A stretch of DNA of 64,000 bases from Phaeosaccion multiseriatum (taxonomy: Eukaryota; Ochrophyta, other classes): assembly GCA_965112735.1 (NCBI GenBank), contig OZ218950.1, forward strand, positions 1,674,001-1,738,000. Reading direction: 5' to 3'. Positions 33,869-45,800 of this stretch are shown here, one piece after another. The notes beneath the pieces are model-generated. The model was given only the letters and a program-made list of their open reading frames with translations, made no database searches and was not told where the DNA came from. The position numbers and the translations under genes were made by a program. Within the stretch, counting starts at the first letter, position 1; the number at the start of each line of letters is the position of its first letter.

Positions 33869-34453
33869 GCTAAGTTAGCCTAGGGGAGAGGCAAGAGAAG
33901 AGAAGTTGGATGGAAGCCAAGCCAGGGCGGAACAAACAGCCAATGCCCGGTGCATTGCAGTCGATGCCAGTTGGTCTTGGCTCAGAGTTGCTCAGTCCCG
34001 GCCCCTTGTCTGCCTGACTCCGAGGATTATAATGTTTCTTTACGGCGCTCTGGGGGGTGGCGCCGCTGCTGGAGATGAGAGGATGGCTGATGGATACGAG
34101 TAGTTCTACTTCCAAGTAGGAAAAATGGAGGGGAAGTGAAGGAAAGGTGGGGCATTTCGCATATCAACAACGGGTTAGAGGGATGGAAAGGAGCAGCGAG
34201 CCGGAGACAACGAGCAAGTCAGTACGGGTGAAGTGCAAGTGCTGCCTCAAGGGGGAGGAGGAGGAGCAGGGGTAGGAGCAGCGGCAGCAGCAGCAGCAGG
34301 AGGAGGAGGAGGAGGAGGAGGAGGAGGAGGAGGAGGAGGAGGAGGAGGAAGAGGGCAGGAGAGCAGGAGCAGTGGGAGAGTATGCTTGGAAGAACGAGAA
34401 CGGGCGGGGCGAGTGTCTCTGTGCCTACTCTTCGTCGTGGCTGCTGTACTGCT

Positions 34454-34469
34454 GTATCACCAACTGCTT
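34454..34469 (-). repeat. GTTGGTGATAC word, intergenic
   Basis: An exact copy outside any recognised gene, flanked on the left by GCT GCT and a TACTGC string. Confidence 0.7.
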
Positions 34470-34739
34470 GGGGGTGCTGGGGCGGGGCAGCGCTGCACAC
34501 GGAAATTGACCATTGGCGTTTTTTTTCTTTTTCAGTTTTGTCTTAGCCGGAAAGGAAAGAAAGATGGATGCAGAGAAGCATACAAACATACACACACACC
34601 ACGCACACTTTTTCTAGTCTACAATTGTGTAAGAGTAATCTCTGACCTAACAGACACGCTCATTTAATTAATAATTAAACACCAAACTACCCCCTTCCAC
34701 CCCAAACAACTGTTTTAGCGAGTTTGAACACACCATCGC

Positions 34740-34843
34740 CCCCTGACAAGGTTCTGGGTTCCAGGTTCTGAAGGGGGTAGGCGGGCAGGTTCCAGGTTCT
34801 GACCGGTTGGCTGGCCAGCGTCGCCTCAGAACCTTGTCAGGGG
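34740..34843. repeat. 17-bp inverted repeat enclosing direct repeats
   Basis: CCCCTGACAAGGTTCTG begins at about 34740 and its exact reverse complement CAGAACCTTGTCAGGGG lies at 34827-34843. Between them CAGGTTCCAGGTTCTG-like strings repeat. The structure resembles a tiny non-autonomous element or RNA hairpin. Confidence 0.7.
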
Positions 34844-35354
34844 CCGAACACCACCCCCCCCCCCCCCCCAAAGTGCGCAAATTACGGACTCCACCGATTG
34901 GTTGGATTGATTGGTTGACTGATCACTGATTGGTTGATTCATTACTGGTTGATTGATCACTTGATTGGTTTCGTTCTCTTCCACCAAAGTATCAGACGAT
35001 GACTTCATCTCTCGCATGGTAAGATTACGTGTGTATGTACAAACACCCTCTCTCTCAATCCTCCCTTCCTCCGCCCCTCTCTCTCTTCGTCTCCCTCTCT
35101 CTGTCTGTCTCCCTCTCCGTCCCCTCTCTCTCTATTTCTCCCTTTCCCTCCCTCTCTCTCTCTCCTGGCCTCGCTACCCTTTCCAAACTCTATACCCCCC
35201 CCCTCCTCTCTTGTACTTGTATCAAAAACACGAATCACCAGAGAAGGCCTATCGCCCGTAGATTAAAATGAATCAATAAAAGGTTCCATCAGCTACCCCA
35301 AAGGATGCGTCCTCTCAGACACACATCCTTATTGTGTTCCTCTTGTCCCCAAGA

Positions 35355-35546
35355 AGGGCAGAGTAGAGTGGAGTAGAGGTATATGGACAGAGGGCAGAGC
35401 AGGGCAAGACTGGGAGCAGCCACGCACAAGACCGAGCCACGTAGGGACTGAATCTCTGCCAGCGGCTTGGTCCTGTGTTTGTGCTGCTCGATCTTGCCCT
35501 GCCCTGCCCTCTACCCAGATACCTCTACTCTGCCCTGCTCTGCCCT
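35355..35546. repeat. Long imperfect fold-back (about 80-bp arms)
   Basis: The left arm at about 35355-35438 pairs with the right arm at about 35464-35546 around a loop of about 25 nt. Matching blocks include AGTAGAGGTAT, AGAGGGCAG and AGGGCAAGA in the left arm and their complements in the right. Candidates are a MITE-like element or a transcribed hairpin (small-RNA precursor). Confidence 0.72.
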
Positions 35547-35667
35547 GGTCGCACAGTGACTCAGTGACTGACCCGGTGTGGTGTGATGCCTACCTTGCCC
35601 ACAAACCTCTACGCGACCTCAAGTCACTTGAAGTCACTGCGCCACTCGACTGCGCCACTCCACTCGC

Positions 35668-36334
35668 TCAAGAAGCACTTCCCCATCGACTCTTCTTGCG
35701 CCCCCCTGCTGTATCACCAACCGCTGCATGTGATGGTGGAGCTGGAGGTGGAGGAGGAGGTAGTTGGGGTGGTGGAAACGACGACGGTGCGGACAACGAC
35801 GACGTGGATGATGGCGATGCTAATGAGGAGGATGAAGGTGATGATTGCGATGGTGCCGACAGCGGCGGTGGAGGTGGTAGTGGTGGAAGAGGCGGGGGAG
35901 GGGTGGGTTGTGCATGATGCGGTTGATGATGAGGTACGCCGCCCCATGGAGCGGTGTCTCTGTAGGCTCGCTCCTGACCGCTGAAGGCGTTGGTGCCCGG
36001 TGAGGGCGGCCCAATCGAGCCTTGCCAAGACCCGCTGCTGTTCGACCTCGGCCGTCCATTCTCCGTCCCTGCTCCTGCTCCTGCTCCTGCTCCTCCCCCT
36101 GGTCCTCCTATTGTGCCCTTGACGAAATTTATTCCTCCACCACCTCCACGTCCCCCTCCTCCTCCTCCTCCTCCTCCTCCTCCTCCTCCTCCTCCTCCTC
36201 CTCCTCCTCCTCCACCACCACCACCACCACCACTGTAGTGGGTGTGGCTGTGGCTGTGGTGGTGCCGCTCCCCCTGGCCTTTCCTCGCCAACTTCTCTAG
36301 CTCTGGGGACACAGTTTGACCCGCGGCCTGAGAG

Positions 36335-36372
<38 letters not shown>

Positions 36373-39300
36373 CAGACAGAGAGGCAGACAGAGAGAGATA
36401 TGCTTAGAGAGAGACGATGGATAGAAAGATAAGCGGAGGAGGGACAGGGGAGGGGAGGAGGGGGGTGGGACAAACAACAGGAAGAGGGAGGACAGTCCCC
36501 CAGTCCCTCACAAATCCTTACCTTGATCGTGGAGGCGATGTCGTGTGCAAATCGGTACTGCTTGTTGGTAATGAGAGTGTGCGCTTTCCCTTCGTGCGCC
36601 CCCTCGGCGCTCATGCGACCCTGTGGGTGGGTGCGCGGGTGGGTGAGTTGGCGCGTGCGCGCGTCGGCCGGTGGGTGGGTGTCGGTGGGTGGGTGGGTGG
36701 GTGGGTGGGTGAGTGGGTGGGTGGGTCGGTGGGTGGGTGAGTGAGTGAGTGAGTGGGTGGGTGGGTGAGACGGTGGGTGGGTGGGTGGGTGGGTGAGACG
36801 GTGGGTGGGTGAGTGGAGGCGAACGGGGAAGGGGAAACAAAGAGAAGGGAGCGAGGGAGATTGCGCTGTCTCCGTTGACATACTAACACCGAGCTGCTGG
36901 CTCCTGACTCTTAGCTGGCTGCTGGATCAGAGGAGCTTACCGTTCGACCTACGCGATGAATGTGAGTTTCAATGTTCTTGGCGACATCGTAATTCACCAC
37001 CGTGTTGACGGCCTTGATGTCCAACCCTCGCGACGCCACATCAGTAGCCACAAGCACCTGAATGGCTCCTTTCTTGAAGTCTCTAAGCATTGAGGCTCGG
37101 TCAGACTGCTCCTTGTCCCCATGAATGGAGCCGGCAGTTACACCGGCGTACTGGAGAGGGAGGGAGGGGAGGGGGGAGAGGAGAGTGGGAGATGTTGCTG
37201 TAGGTTAGGGGAGGGGGCTAGAAAGGCAGGTTCGGGTGGTTAGAGTTGGGGTTAGGGGGGGGAGGGAGGTTCGGGTTGGGTGTTATTTGTTGCCGTAGGT
37301 TAGGGGGGGAAGAGGGTGGCCACGTACCTTGACGAGGCTGGCACAGAGCTCATCGCAGTTCTTCTTACCCCCTACAAACACAAGCACTTTGCCTGTGCAT
37401 GGACATGACATGAGTGGGCATGAGGGGATGAGGGAGTGAGTGAGTGAGTGAGTGAGGGAGGGAGGGAGAGAGGGAGGGAGTGGGTGAGTGAGTGAGCGAG
37501 TCAATGAGTGAGTGAGGTAATGTGTGAGGCAGCTGAGTGGAGTGAGTGAGTGAGTGAATGAGAGAGTGAGTGAGTGAGTGAGTGAGTGAGTGAGTGAACC
37601 TACCTTGCTGCACGAAGTCTGCTATCCTGGAGCTGAGCCAGGGCCACTTGCCCGTTTCATCGTTCAAAACATGCACCTCTTGATGCACATCGGCGTTGGC
37701 CGTGAGCGTTTCGAAGCCGACGTTGACTCTCACCGGGTCCCTGTCGTGCAAGATGTAGGTAGGTAGGTAGGTAGGGAGAGAGGGCGGGGACGGGGACGGG
37801 GGGAGGGAGGAGTGAGGGAGGGGGAAAGGGAGGGAGGAGGGTGGACACAACCAAACATCACGTGCTCAGTCAAGCACAGGCAGAGAGAGGGTAGATACAG
37901 CAGTTGGTGATACAGCAGCACTTACTCGAGCACGTCTGCAGCCAGAGACGATACCTTGCGCTTGAATGTGGCGCTGAACATGAGCGTTTGTCTATCGGGC
38001 CGGATCTGGGTAGGAGGAAGGAGAAGGGGGAGAAGGGGGAGGAGGCGGAGGAGGAGGGACTAGTGATTAGTTGGCAGGTTGACTTCACCGACTGACATAC
38101 GCCAGGTACTGACTGACTGAACGGACTGACTGACTGATACCAGAAGGACGGATTGACCACTAAGTACTCACTGACGGACTGACTGACACAGGCACGGACT
38201 GGCGGACTGACTGACACCAGGTATTTTCTTGACGGACTGACTGACTGACGGACTGACTGACACCAGGCACTGACTGAATGATTGACAGACTGACACCAAA
38301 CTGACGGACTGACGGACACCAAATACTTACTGACTGACTGACCCCCACACCGGGTACTGACTCGACGCTCACCTGCCCCACGATGGACCGCATTTGATAT
38401 TCGAACCCCATATCGAACATTCGGTCCGCCTCGTCCAAGACCAGCATGGTGCAGCGCCGAAGATTGGTGTGGTTCAGCTTCAACATCTCCATCATTCTCC
38501 CTGGCGTGGCGACAACGATCTCGGGTCCCTCCTTGAGAGCTTTGACCATCTCCCACTTGCCAGAGCCACCGAAGATGGCGCACACTTTGGCTTTGAAGAG
38601 TTTGGCGAATTTCTTGGCTTCGACGTAGATTTGCGTGGCCAGCTCTCGTGTAGGCGTCTGTGCGGATGTGGGAGAGTATAGCAGAGTAGAGTAGAGCGGA
38701 GAAGAGAGGAGCAGAGCAGGGTAGAGTAGAGCACAGCAGAAGGGAGAGAGTGAGTTCAGGTTATTGTATGGAAGAAGAACTCTCTCCTAATGTCGCTCTC
38801 ATCCCTCTCGCGTGCTCTCTCATCTCTACGTCTCTCTCTCCCTCTCTCTCTTTCTCTCCCTGCCTCTCCCACTCTCTCTCCCCCTCTCTGTCTCTCTCTC
38901 CCTCCCTCCCTCTCTCTCTCCCTCTCTTTCTCTCCCTCCCTCCCTCTCTCTCCCCCTACCTCTCTCCCTCCCTCTCTCTCTCCCTCCCTCTCCCTCTCTC
39001 TCCCTCCCTCTCTCTCTCTTCCCTCTCTCCCACTCTTATCTCTCCCTCTCTCTCTCTCTGCTCTCTCATCTCTACGTCTCTGTCTCTCTCTCATTCTCTC
39101 CCAATCTCTCTCTCCCTCTCTCTCTACCCTCCCTCCCTCCCTCTCTCTCCCACTCTCTCTCCCTCCCTCCCTCCCTCCTCCCCCCCCCCCCCCTCTCTCT
39201 CTACCTCTCCCTCTCTCTCTGTGCGTGTGACTCACCAGGATGAGGCCGATGGGTCCCTCCCCTTTCTCAATGACCCTCTGCTGCATCACATGCACAAGCA

Positions 39301-40429
39301 TGGGCCACACGAAGGCGAAGGTCTTGCCACTGCCGGTCTGAGCCACGCCCACAAGATCCCGCCCAGACAGGGCCACCTGCGTGTGTGTGGATGGTATGGT
39401 TGGTTGCTTGGTTGGTTCGTCGGTCGGTCGGTGGTTTATGGGCATCCGGCAGCCCCACAGGCATAGAACAAGAGAGCGACGTCGGGAAGCAACCAAATAC
39501 AATCACCACTCAGCAAAGCAAATCGTTCGCCCTCACGCAAGCACGCAGTCAAGCACGCTACTCACAGGAATGGCCTGTGCCTGAATGGGGGTGGGTGCCT
39601 CGAAGCCCTGACGGATGATCTCCTTCAGCAGTGTGTCATCAAAGCCCGCATGTTTAAAGCTTCGAATGGGCTTGGCAATAGCAATGGGGGCACCCCCGCC
39701 CCCGCCCCTGCCTCGTCTCTGCAACTGCTCTACGGTGATCTGCAGCTCGTGGCGAAGACCTGCCGCTTCATCCGCGGACATTGCCTTCACGTCTGCATGC
39801 TCCGTGTACAGCTCCTTCTGGAACGGCTCGTACTCAATCTTGGAGTGGTCCACAGCTACGAGGGCTTCTATGTGCTTCTTGCCCTCCGGTACCCGGCTTA
39901 TGTCTTCTTCGTCAGCGATTGCCGCTCCCGCTCCACCCCCACCGCCCCCTGCTGCCGCAGCACTATCTTCCTCGTCTGCTTCCTTGTACATTCGCTCGTC
40001 CCCTTCATCCACCGCCTCCTCGTCCAGAAATGAGGGCTTGTCCTTCTTCTGTCCAGCCGTCTGGGACTCTTCTTTCACCTTCTCTTGCACGCCCGCCATG
40101 AACGCGTCAAGAGGGTCCACCTCCTCCTCCTCGTCCTCCTTCCCTCCTCCTTGCTGCTTCTCCTCGCCACTAACACTGCCCTTTCCCTGACTGCTCGTGG
40201 CAAAGGTGTCCTCATCATCGCTGTCGTCGAAGTACGCCGCTTTCCCGGGCGGTGGTCTCTTCACACCCCTCGGCGAGGTGGAGAAGCCAGCAGGGGGCGT
40301 GTTGCTGCTGCCGCCGTTGCTACTGCTGCTGCTACCGGAAGGAGAAGGCCCAGACCCGAACCTTCTATTCGCCGGCTTCCTCGCCCCTGCCTTGTACTTC
40401 TCACCCGTGCCAGCCTTACGGAAGTTCAT
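35668..40429 (-). CDS. DDX42: DEAD-box RNA helicase, DDX42-type
   Basis: This is an ATP-dependent RNA helicase of the DDX42 group, nuclear and linked to U2 snRNP/splicing. Minus-strand exons: 40429-39566, 39376-39236, 38657-38373, 38005-37926, 37740-37604, 37392-37328, 37150-36941, 36620-36522, 36327-35668; 846 residues. The start [12 protein letters not shown] resembles the DDX42 N-terminus. Pre-core marks include [14 protein letters not shown] and [19 protein letters not shown]. Core motifs in order: Q motif ([14 protein letters not shown]), I (AQTGSGKT), Ia (PTRELA), Ib (TPGRM), II ([14 protein letters not shown]), III (SAT), IV ([14 protein letters not shown]), V ([10 protein letters not shown]) and VI ([10 protein letters not shown]). 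The C-terminal tail is His/Gly/Pro/Ser-rich and ends [18 protein letters not shown], holding one coding GTTGGTGATAC word; intron 4 holds another. Confidence 0.95.
35711..35728 (-). repeat. GTTGGTGATAC word, coding copy (AAVGDTAG)
   Basis: An exact copy in the last helicase exon, 16 codons from the stop, in the AVGDT frame. Confidence 0.75.
36160..36235. repeat. (TCC)n/(CAC)n microsatellite coding poly-Gly
   Basis: TCC triplets followed by CAC triplets read GGA/GTG on the minus strand and give the Gly-rich part of the helicase tail. Confidence 0.8.
37901..37919 (+). repeat. GTTGGTGATAC word in helicase intron 4
   Basis: CAGTTGGTGATACAGCAGC lies a few bases downstream of the exon 4 donor (on the coding strand), antisense to the gene and non-coding. 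Confidence 0.75.
38089..38350. repeat. Degenerate GACT/GACACCAGGTACTGA array, helicase intron 3
   Basis: A higher-order array of GACTGACTGAC and ACACCAGGTACTGACTGA-like units of about 50-60 bp. The intron begins at the exon 3 donor at 38372. Confidence 0.75.
38775..39226. repeat. CTCTC/CCCT pyrimidine tract, helicase intron 2
   Basis: About 450 bp of almost pure pyrimidine on the plus strand, purine in the pre-mRNA. TCTCATCTCTACGTCTCT recurs at about 38819 and 39065, indicating an internal duplication. Confidence 0.8.
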
Positions 40430-41060
40430 CTCTCTCTCTCTGAACGTTGTTGAGCGTTGTTCAACCACTTGCGCTCCCCACGGTCTCCGTGCTGTTCCTC
40501 TCCAGCAGCGATTGCCCTAGAATCTGTTCGCACTAGCCCAGCATTGGAGGCCCTTGTCCGCTTGCTGTCTCCTTTCCTAACACACCACCCTTTAGTGGAG
40601 ACCCCGGGCAAGTTTGCGGGGGGGGGGCGGGGGATCGTCGATGGGGTTAGATCGGGCCAAAGCGGGAGAACCGAAACTGCGTGGTCAGCTCGCAGGCAGG
40701 GAGGCGATGCTCGGCTTCACGGCACAAGGCAAGGAAATTAAGGCCACGGAGTGCTGGATAGAGAAGGTCCAGCCAAGTAAATTCACTCACATTCACTGTC
40801 TCGTCACCCACATGTACGTGTGTCCATCTTTTGTCTCTCTCGCTCGTTATTCTTTCTGACAAAGGGGGTCTCGTGTAAAGCACCAAATGACACGGCTGGG
40901 ATCGTGCGCGGCTGCTTGACGTAGCTCAAACTTCCTTCGCGGAGAAGCCCTCGTTCGGAGGGCGCTCTCCGCTGTGGAGTGGGACGGGGTTGATCGCTCT
41001 ACTTCTGGACAACTCGCCGAGGTCCGAGGTGGTCCACATGGCCAGCATCAAGTGAAGAGG
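40430..41060. promoter_or_regulatory. Inferred divergent promoter, helicase / PHD protein
   Basis: 631 bp separates the divergent start codons. It contains no open frame with recognisable content and no obvious TATA element. Function is inferred from arrangement. Confidence 0.45.
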
Positions 41061-41112
41061 ATGACAGACCAGCAGCCGGAGCAGCAACAGGAACCGAAGG
41101 AGGAGAAGCAGA

Positions 41113-41168
<56 letters not shown>

Positions 41169-42786
41169 GAGTCTCAGTTGAGTGCATCTGATGGAGATCG
41201 CCAAATAGGGGCAAGTAGCGAGGAGCCCTCTTCGGACGTCAGCGGGGGGGGGAGCACTACTCCTCTCGTCGTGGCTGCTCAGTCTGGGAACAGTGAAGCG
41301 GAGGTGTCTGTGACAGAGACGTGGACCTCTGTTGCAGGAGGAGCGGGGAAATCGCAGGGTACTGATCAGCAGCAGGCGCAGCAGCAGCAGCAGCAGCAAC
41401 AGCAAGAGGAGCAGCTGCCTCAGCCATCGTCAGGGTATACAGTTTACCTGGGATCGAGCAGTGAAGAGGGTGGGGTGCTGCTGGCTCCAGCGGCTACGGT
41501 TGCCGCGGCGGAGAGAGCTGCGGCCCTCGCCCTGCTGTCTGAGGAAGAGCTGGAACCCCCTACTCCTCCTGCTCCTCCTTCCGTTGCTGCCTCTGGTTGT
41601 GATGATGGCGGCGGTGATGCAGCGACAGCGAGCCCTCCGCAGCTCCTAGCCCTCACTCCTTCCGTATCTACTACAGGGGCGAGGTGGTCTGCGGTCTCAA
41701 ATACGGAACTATTCACTACGGATGGGCAAGACGGGGATGCGATGGGCATAGGCAAGGCCGCAGCAGCAGCAGCAGCAGCAGCAGCGGGATCAGCAGGAGC
41801 AGCAGGAGTAGCAGGAGAAGTTGGTGATACAGCACAAGTGGTGGCGGGCGACGTACTCGAGGGGCCAAACGTCGACCGCGGCTTGCGCACACCCTCTCCT
41901 CCGCCCCTCCCTTCGATGCAGCTGGGTAGCCTACCTCCCTCGGCTGGTGCGGTTGCTCCTGACGGTGGTGGTGTAGAGCAGGGCACTCAGCAAGTAGGAG
42001 GAGGAGGAGGAGGAGGAGGAGGAGGAGGAGCAGGAGGAGGAGGAGGAGGAGGAGGAGGAGGAGGAGGAGAAGCGGCCGCTGTGAGCACTACCACCACCAC
42101 CACCACCGCAGCTCCTGGTGTTCCCGTGGCAGGAGGAGCTGCAGACCCCTCTCTTGGGGTACTGCCGATCCCTAACGCTTCCTTCCAGGCCAAGCGTAGC
42201 CACAAGAAGAGCACAGCAGCAGCGGCAACAGCAACAGCAGCAGCAGCAGCAGCAGCAGGAGGAGGAGGAGGAGGAGGAGGACGAAAGCGCGGGCGCGCAG
42301 CCCCCAGGACGAGGAGAGAGGCGCCGCTTACTCCTGCCCTTACTCCGTCCGCCCCGGGTCCGATCCGGCACCAGCTATTCTTCGAGGCTCTGGAGGACTG
42401 CCCGCCTCAGTTCCGTGAGGCGCTGGCTGTGGAAACAGAGGGTGGGGCTGGGGAGTCGCCGGACAAACCTCCACAGCGAGATGCTGGCGGCTCTAGTTTG
42501 GGTTCTAGTAGTGGGGATCCGTTGAGTAGGAGAGGGCGCGTTTCACCAACGGAGATGAAGGATGGGCAGCAGGTGGTGTTACATCAACAGCAACAGCAGC
42601 AGCCCCCTCCACCGCAGCAGCAAGAGGAGAGTGTGCGACAAGAGGATAGAGAAGAGCAGCAGCGTCCTCTACAGGAGCAACAGGAGCAGGAGAGGCAACG
42701 ACAGCAGTTGGTGATACAGCAGCAGCAGCAAGAGCGACATCAGCAGTTGCTGATACAGCAGCAGCAGTTGGTGATACAGCAGCAGC

Positions 42787-42821
<35 letters not shown>

Positions 42822-45800
42822 GAGCAGGAGAAGCAGCAGCAGCGGTTGCTGATACAGCAGCAGCAGTTGGTGATAGAGCAGCAGCAGCTGGCAAAACGCC
42901 AACATCAGCAGCAGGTGAGGCGCGAACGGGACCAATTGAGACGCCAACAGAACGCGTTGCTGCTTCAGCAACAGCTTGAGCAAGCCAGGCCGCTATGGAG
43001 CTGGGGGGCGGTTGCCAAGTCGCTTGCGTGGGAAAATGCTTCCGTCGGCATGGTCGATGACTTTGCTGTTGAGGAGATGGCAGTGCCGGGGGAGAGTACG
43101 GAGGAAGAAGAAGAGGATAAGGGGGATGATGATTATTATGATGATGATGGTGGTGGTGATGATGATGATGATGATGATGATGAGGATGGTGGTGGTGGTG
43201 TTGATATGGTCTCACTCATTCGGGAGGTGGATGAGAGCGCGTTACGGGCGAGGTACAGTCGAGGCTTGGGGCTGCGACGCCGGCCGTGGCGGGAGGAGGG
43301 ATGCAAGCACGAGCTGACTGGGGAGGAGGAAGAGGAGAAAGAGGAGGTGGGGGCGGATGAGGAAGAGGAGGAGGGAAAGCATGTTCAAGAAGGAGAAGAA
43401 AGAGCTGGGGCCAACGGAGAAGCAAGAGACGGAGGAGGAATGGAGCGAATGGAAGGAACAGACGCAGAAGCAGAGGCAGCTCCTCCGTTGGTGGCATACC
43501 GCCGTCCTTCGAGTGAGCCGTCAACAGCGACGTTGGGTGGGGGTCGGGTTTCAACAGAGGGGGGAGAAGCTGCTGAGGCGGGGAGTATTCGTCTCGGTGG
43601 GGAGGGACATACAACGGCGGCAGAGCGCGCCACTCATGGGGGGGGGGTGCTTGTCGAGGCGGCGCAGGAGGCCGAGGGGCAGCAAGTTCAGCAGCAGTGG
43701 AGGCTGCCCCAGGGGTCAGACCCGGACAAGCAGGCCAAATTGCGCCAATTAGAGGCTCTCTTAGAAGCTCAACGCCCATCACCGCCGCGGCCAGTGGTGG
43801 GGCTGGATCAGCAACAGCCGCAGCAGGAGGCAGAGGCGGAGGAGGGCAACGAGGCGGCTGCTGCAACTGCTACTACTAGTGAGGAGGATGGGAAGAGGCA
43901 GGATAACGATCCAACCTCAGTCTCGATCTCAGCCTCCGCAGTTGGTGATACAGCCTCAGCAGCGGCGGCCGAGGCTCGGGCGCTGAAGGAAAGGCAGGAG
44001 CAGTACGAGCAGCAGGCAGACATGGCGTTTGTGGCGCAAAACCTGATGATGATGCCTGGCGGGGGGGCTGACGGCCCTGAAGGTCCTGACACCCGTAGTG
44101 ATCACGCCGCCCCAATGGAGGAGGGTGGCGGTGTTGACATGTTGGTGCACCAGCACAGGGGAGGAGAGCACCTCCAACTGGCGACGGCGAGTTCCGTGTC
44201 TGGGGGGGTAAATGACCACCTGCCGCAGGAGTTTGGGCAGCAGGCTGTTGCTGGGGTTGTTGTGGATGGGACGGGGCGAGGAAGAGAAGAAGAAGAAGAA
44301 GGAGAAGGAGAGGAAGGCGAGTTGGGTGCTGAGCTTATGCGGCTTCCGCTCGGCGCGGAGGACCAGCAGGATCCGCAGCAACAGAGGGGATTTTGGGCCG
44401 AGGCCAATGGTGAGGCAGGAGGAGGGTCTGGCGACGAACAAGACGGGGACGAAGATGAGGGGGAGCTCTGCGTAGTGTGCGGGTTCGATACCGAGGAAGA
44501 CAACCTCATTGTGTACTGCGAGGCGTGTGACCTTGGTTTCCACCAGGCGTGTTACGGTATTTCCGAGATTCCCGAGACGGAGTGGCTGTGTGCCCCCTGC
44601 AAGGCTCAGGGTGGGCTAGGCGAAGGGCCCGAGGGATTGCCATGTCTCTTTTGCTCCACCACGGGAGGGGCGTATAAGCGTTGCACCAACGGGAGCTGGG
44701 CGCACGTGGTGTGTTCCTTTTGGATCCCGGAGAGTTGCTTTTTGGACGAAAAGAATCTTGATCAGATTGGGTACATCGACAAGTATGGGGCCGTTTCTGG
44801 TGTGGAGAACATTCCGCGGTTTCGCTTTTCGCGTAACTGTCAAGTGTGTAAGACGAGAAACGGTGCAGTCATTCGCTGTCTACAGAGGTGAGTGAGTGAG
44901 TTAGTCAAGTCACTCCCCGATATAGTGAGGGAGGGGGGGAGTAAGTGTGAGAGGGACGGGCGGACGGACGGACGGACCGAGGGAGGGTCGATGCCCCATC
45001 TCCCTCGCCCCACCTCGCTTGCCCCATCTCGGCAACTGCTGATCTTTCCTCCTGTTGCCCCTCTCTCTCTCTCTCTCTCTCATCACTCGTCGCTGCCCCT
45101 CCCCTCCCCTCCCCTCCCCCGCCCTTACGCTGTGCTGTGGTGTGCTCTACCGCAGTGGGTGCAGATTCTACTTCCACCCCATGTGCGGAAAGCGAGCCGG
45201 AACCGTCTATATGGAGATCGAAACACCCCCCGAAAGCGGGGGCGATGGCAGCAGAGGGGACCTTGCCAATGAAGCGGGAGTCGCACTCATGGCCTACTGC
45301 CCCCGACACGCGCCAAAGAATAGAGATGCTGCTGCGCTTCCCGGGGGACCGCCCACCGGGGGAACCCGGGGGGCAGTGGCGGCTGCTGAAGATCCCTTGG
45401 AGCTACTCGGCAAAGTGTTTCAGGTCACGCCATTTCGGGACGTAGTTGACGCGTTGGCTGCTGCTGGCGCCGCTGTTGCTGCTACCACTGCTGTGGCTAA
45501 TGCTGCTGCTGCTACTGCTACTGCTGCTACTGCTGCTACTGCTGCGGCTGCTACTGCTGCTGCGGCGGCTGCTTCAGGTACGGCAAGTTGAGTCTGGAGG
45601 GGAAGAGAGAAGAAGAAGCGTGGAGAGATTGGTGTGCGACGAGTAGAGAGGCCTTGCCGTGCCGTCTTTCCTCCCTTCATACTGGCCAAGTTTCCTTCCC
45701 CCCCCCATTCCTCCCATTCCATTCTTCTTCTATTCTCTTTTGTTTTTCTGCGCCACTGGGCTGTGTTTGGGTGAGTAGGTAGGCCTAGCGGTGCTGATAA

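Larger units (their letters stand above)
33869..35667. other. 1.8-kb convergent intergenic region with fold-back elements
   Basis: The largest non-genic gap lies between TM9SF and the helicase. It holds a GGA tract at 34299-34350, one exact GTTGGTGATAC word (34454), a 17-bp inverted repeat at 34740-34843, a degenerate GATTGGTTGATT array at about 34893-34970, a C/T-rich stretch at 35040-35210, and a roughly 190-bp fold-back at 35355-35546. No coding gene was found. Confidence 0.6.

Noticed and set aside
34965-35261. Open frame with DDDFISRM followed by GTAAGA, as if a coding exon
   Set aside because: It has no ATG (begins TTG in a GATTGGTT repeat), and no partner exon was found.
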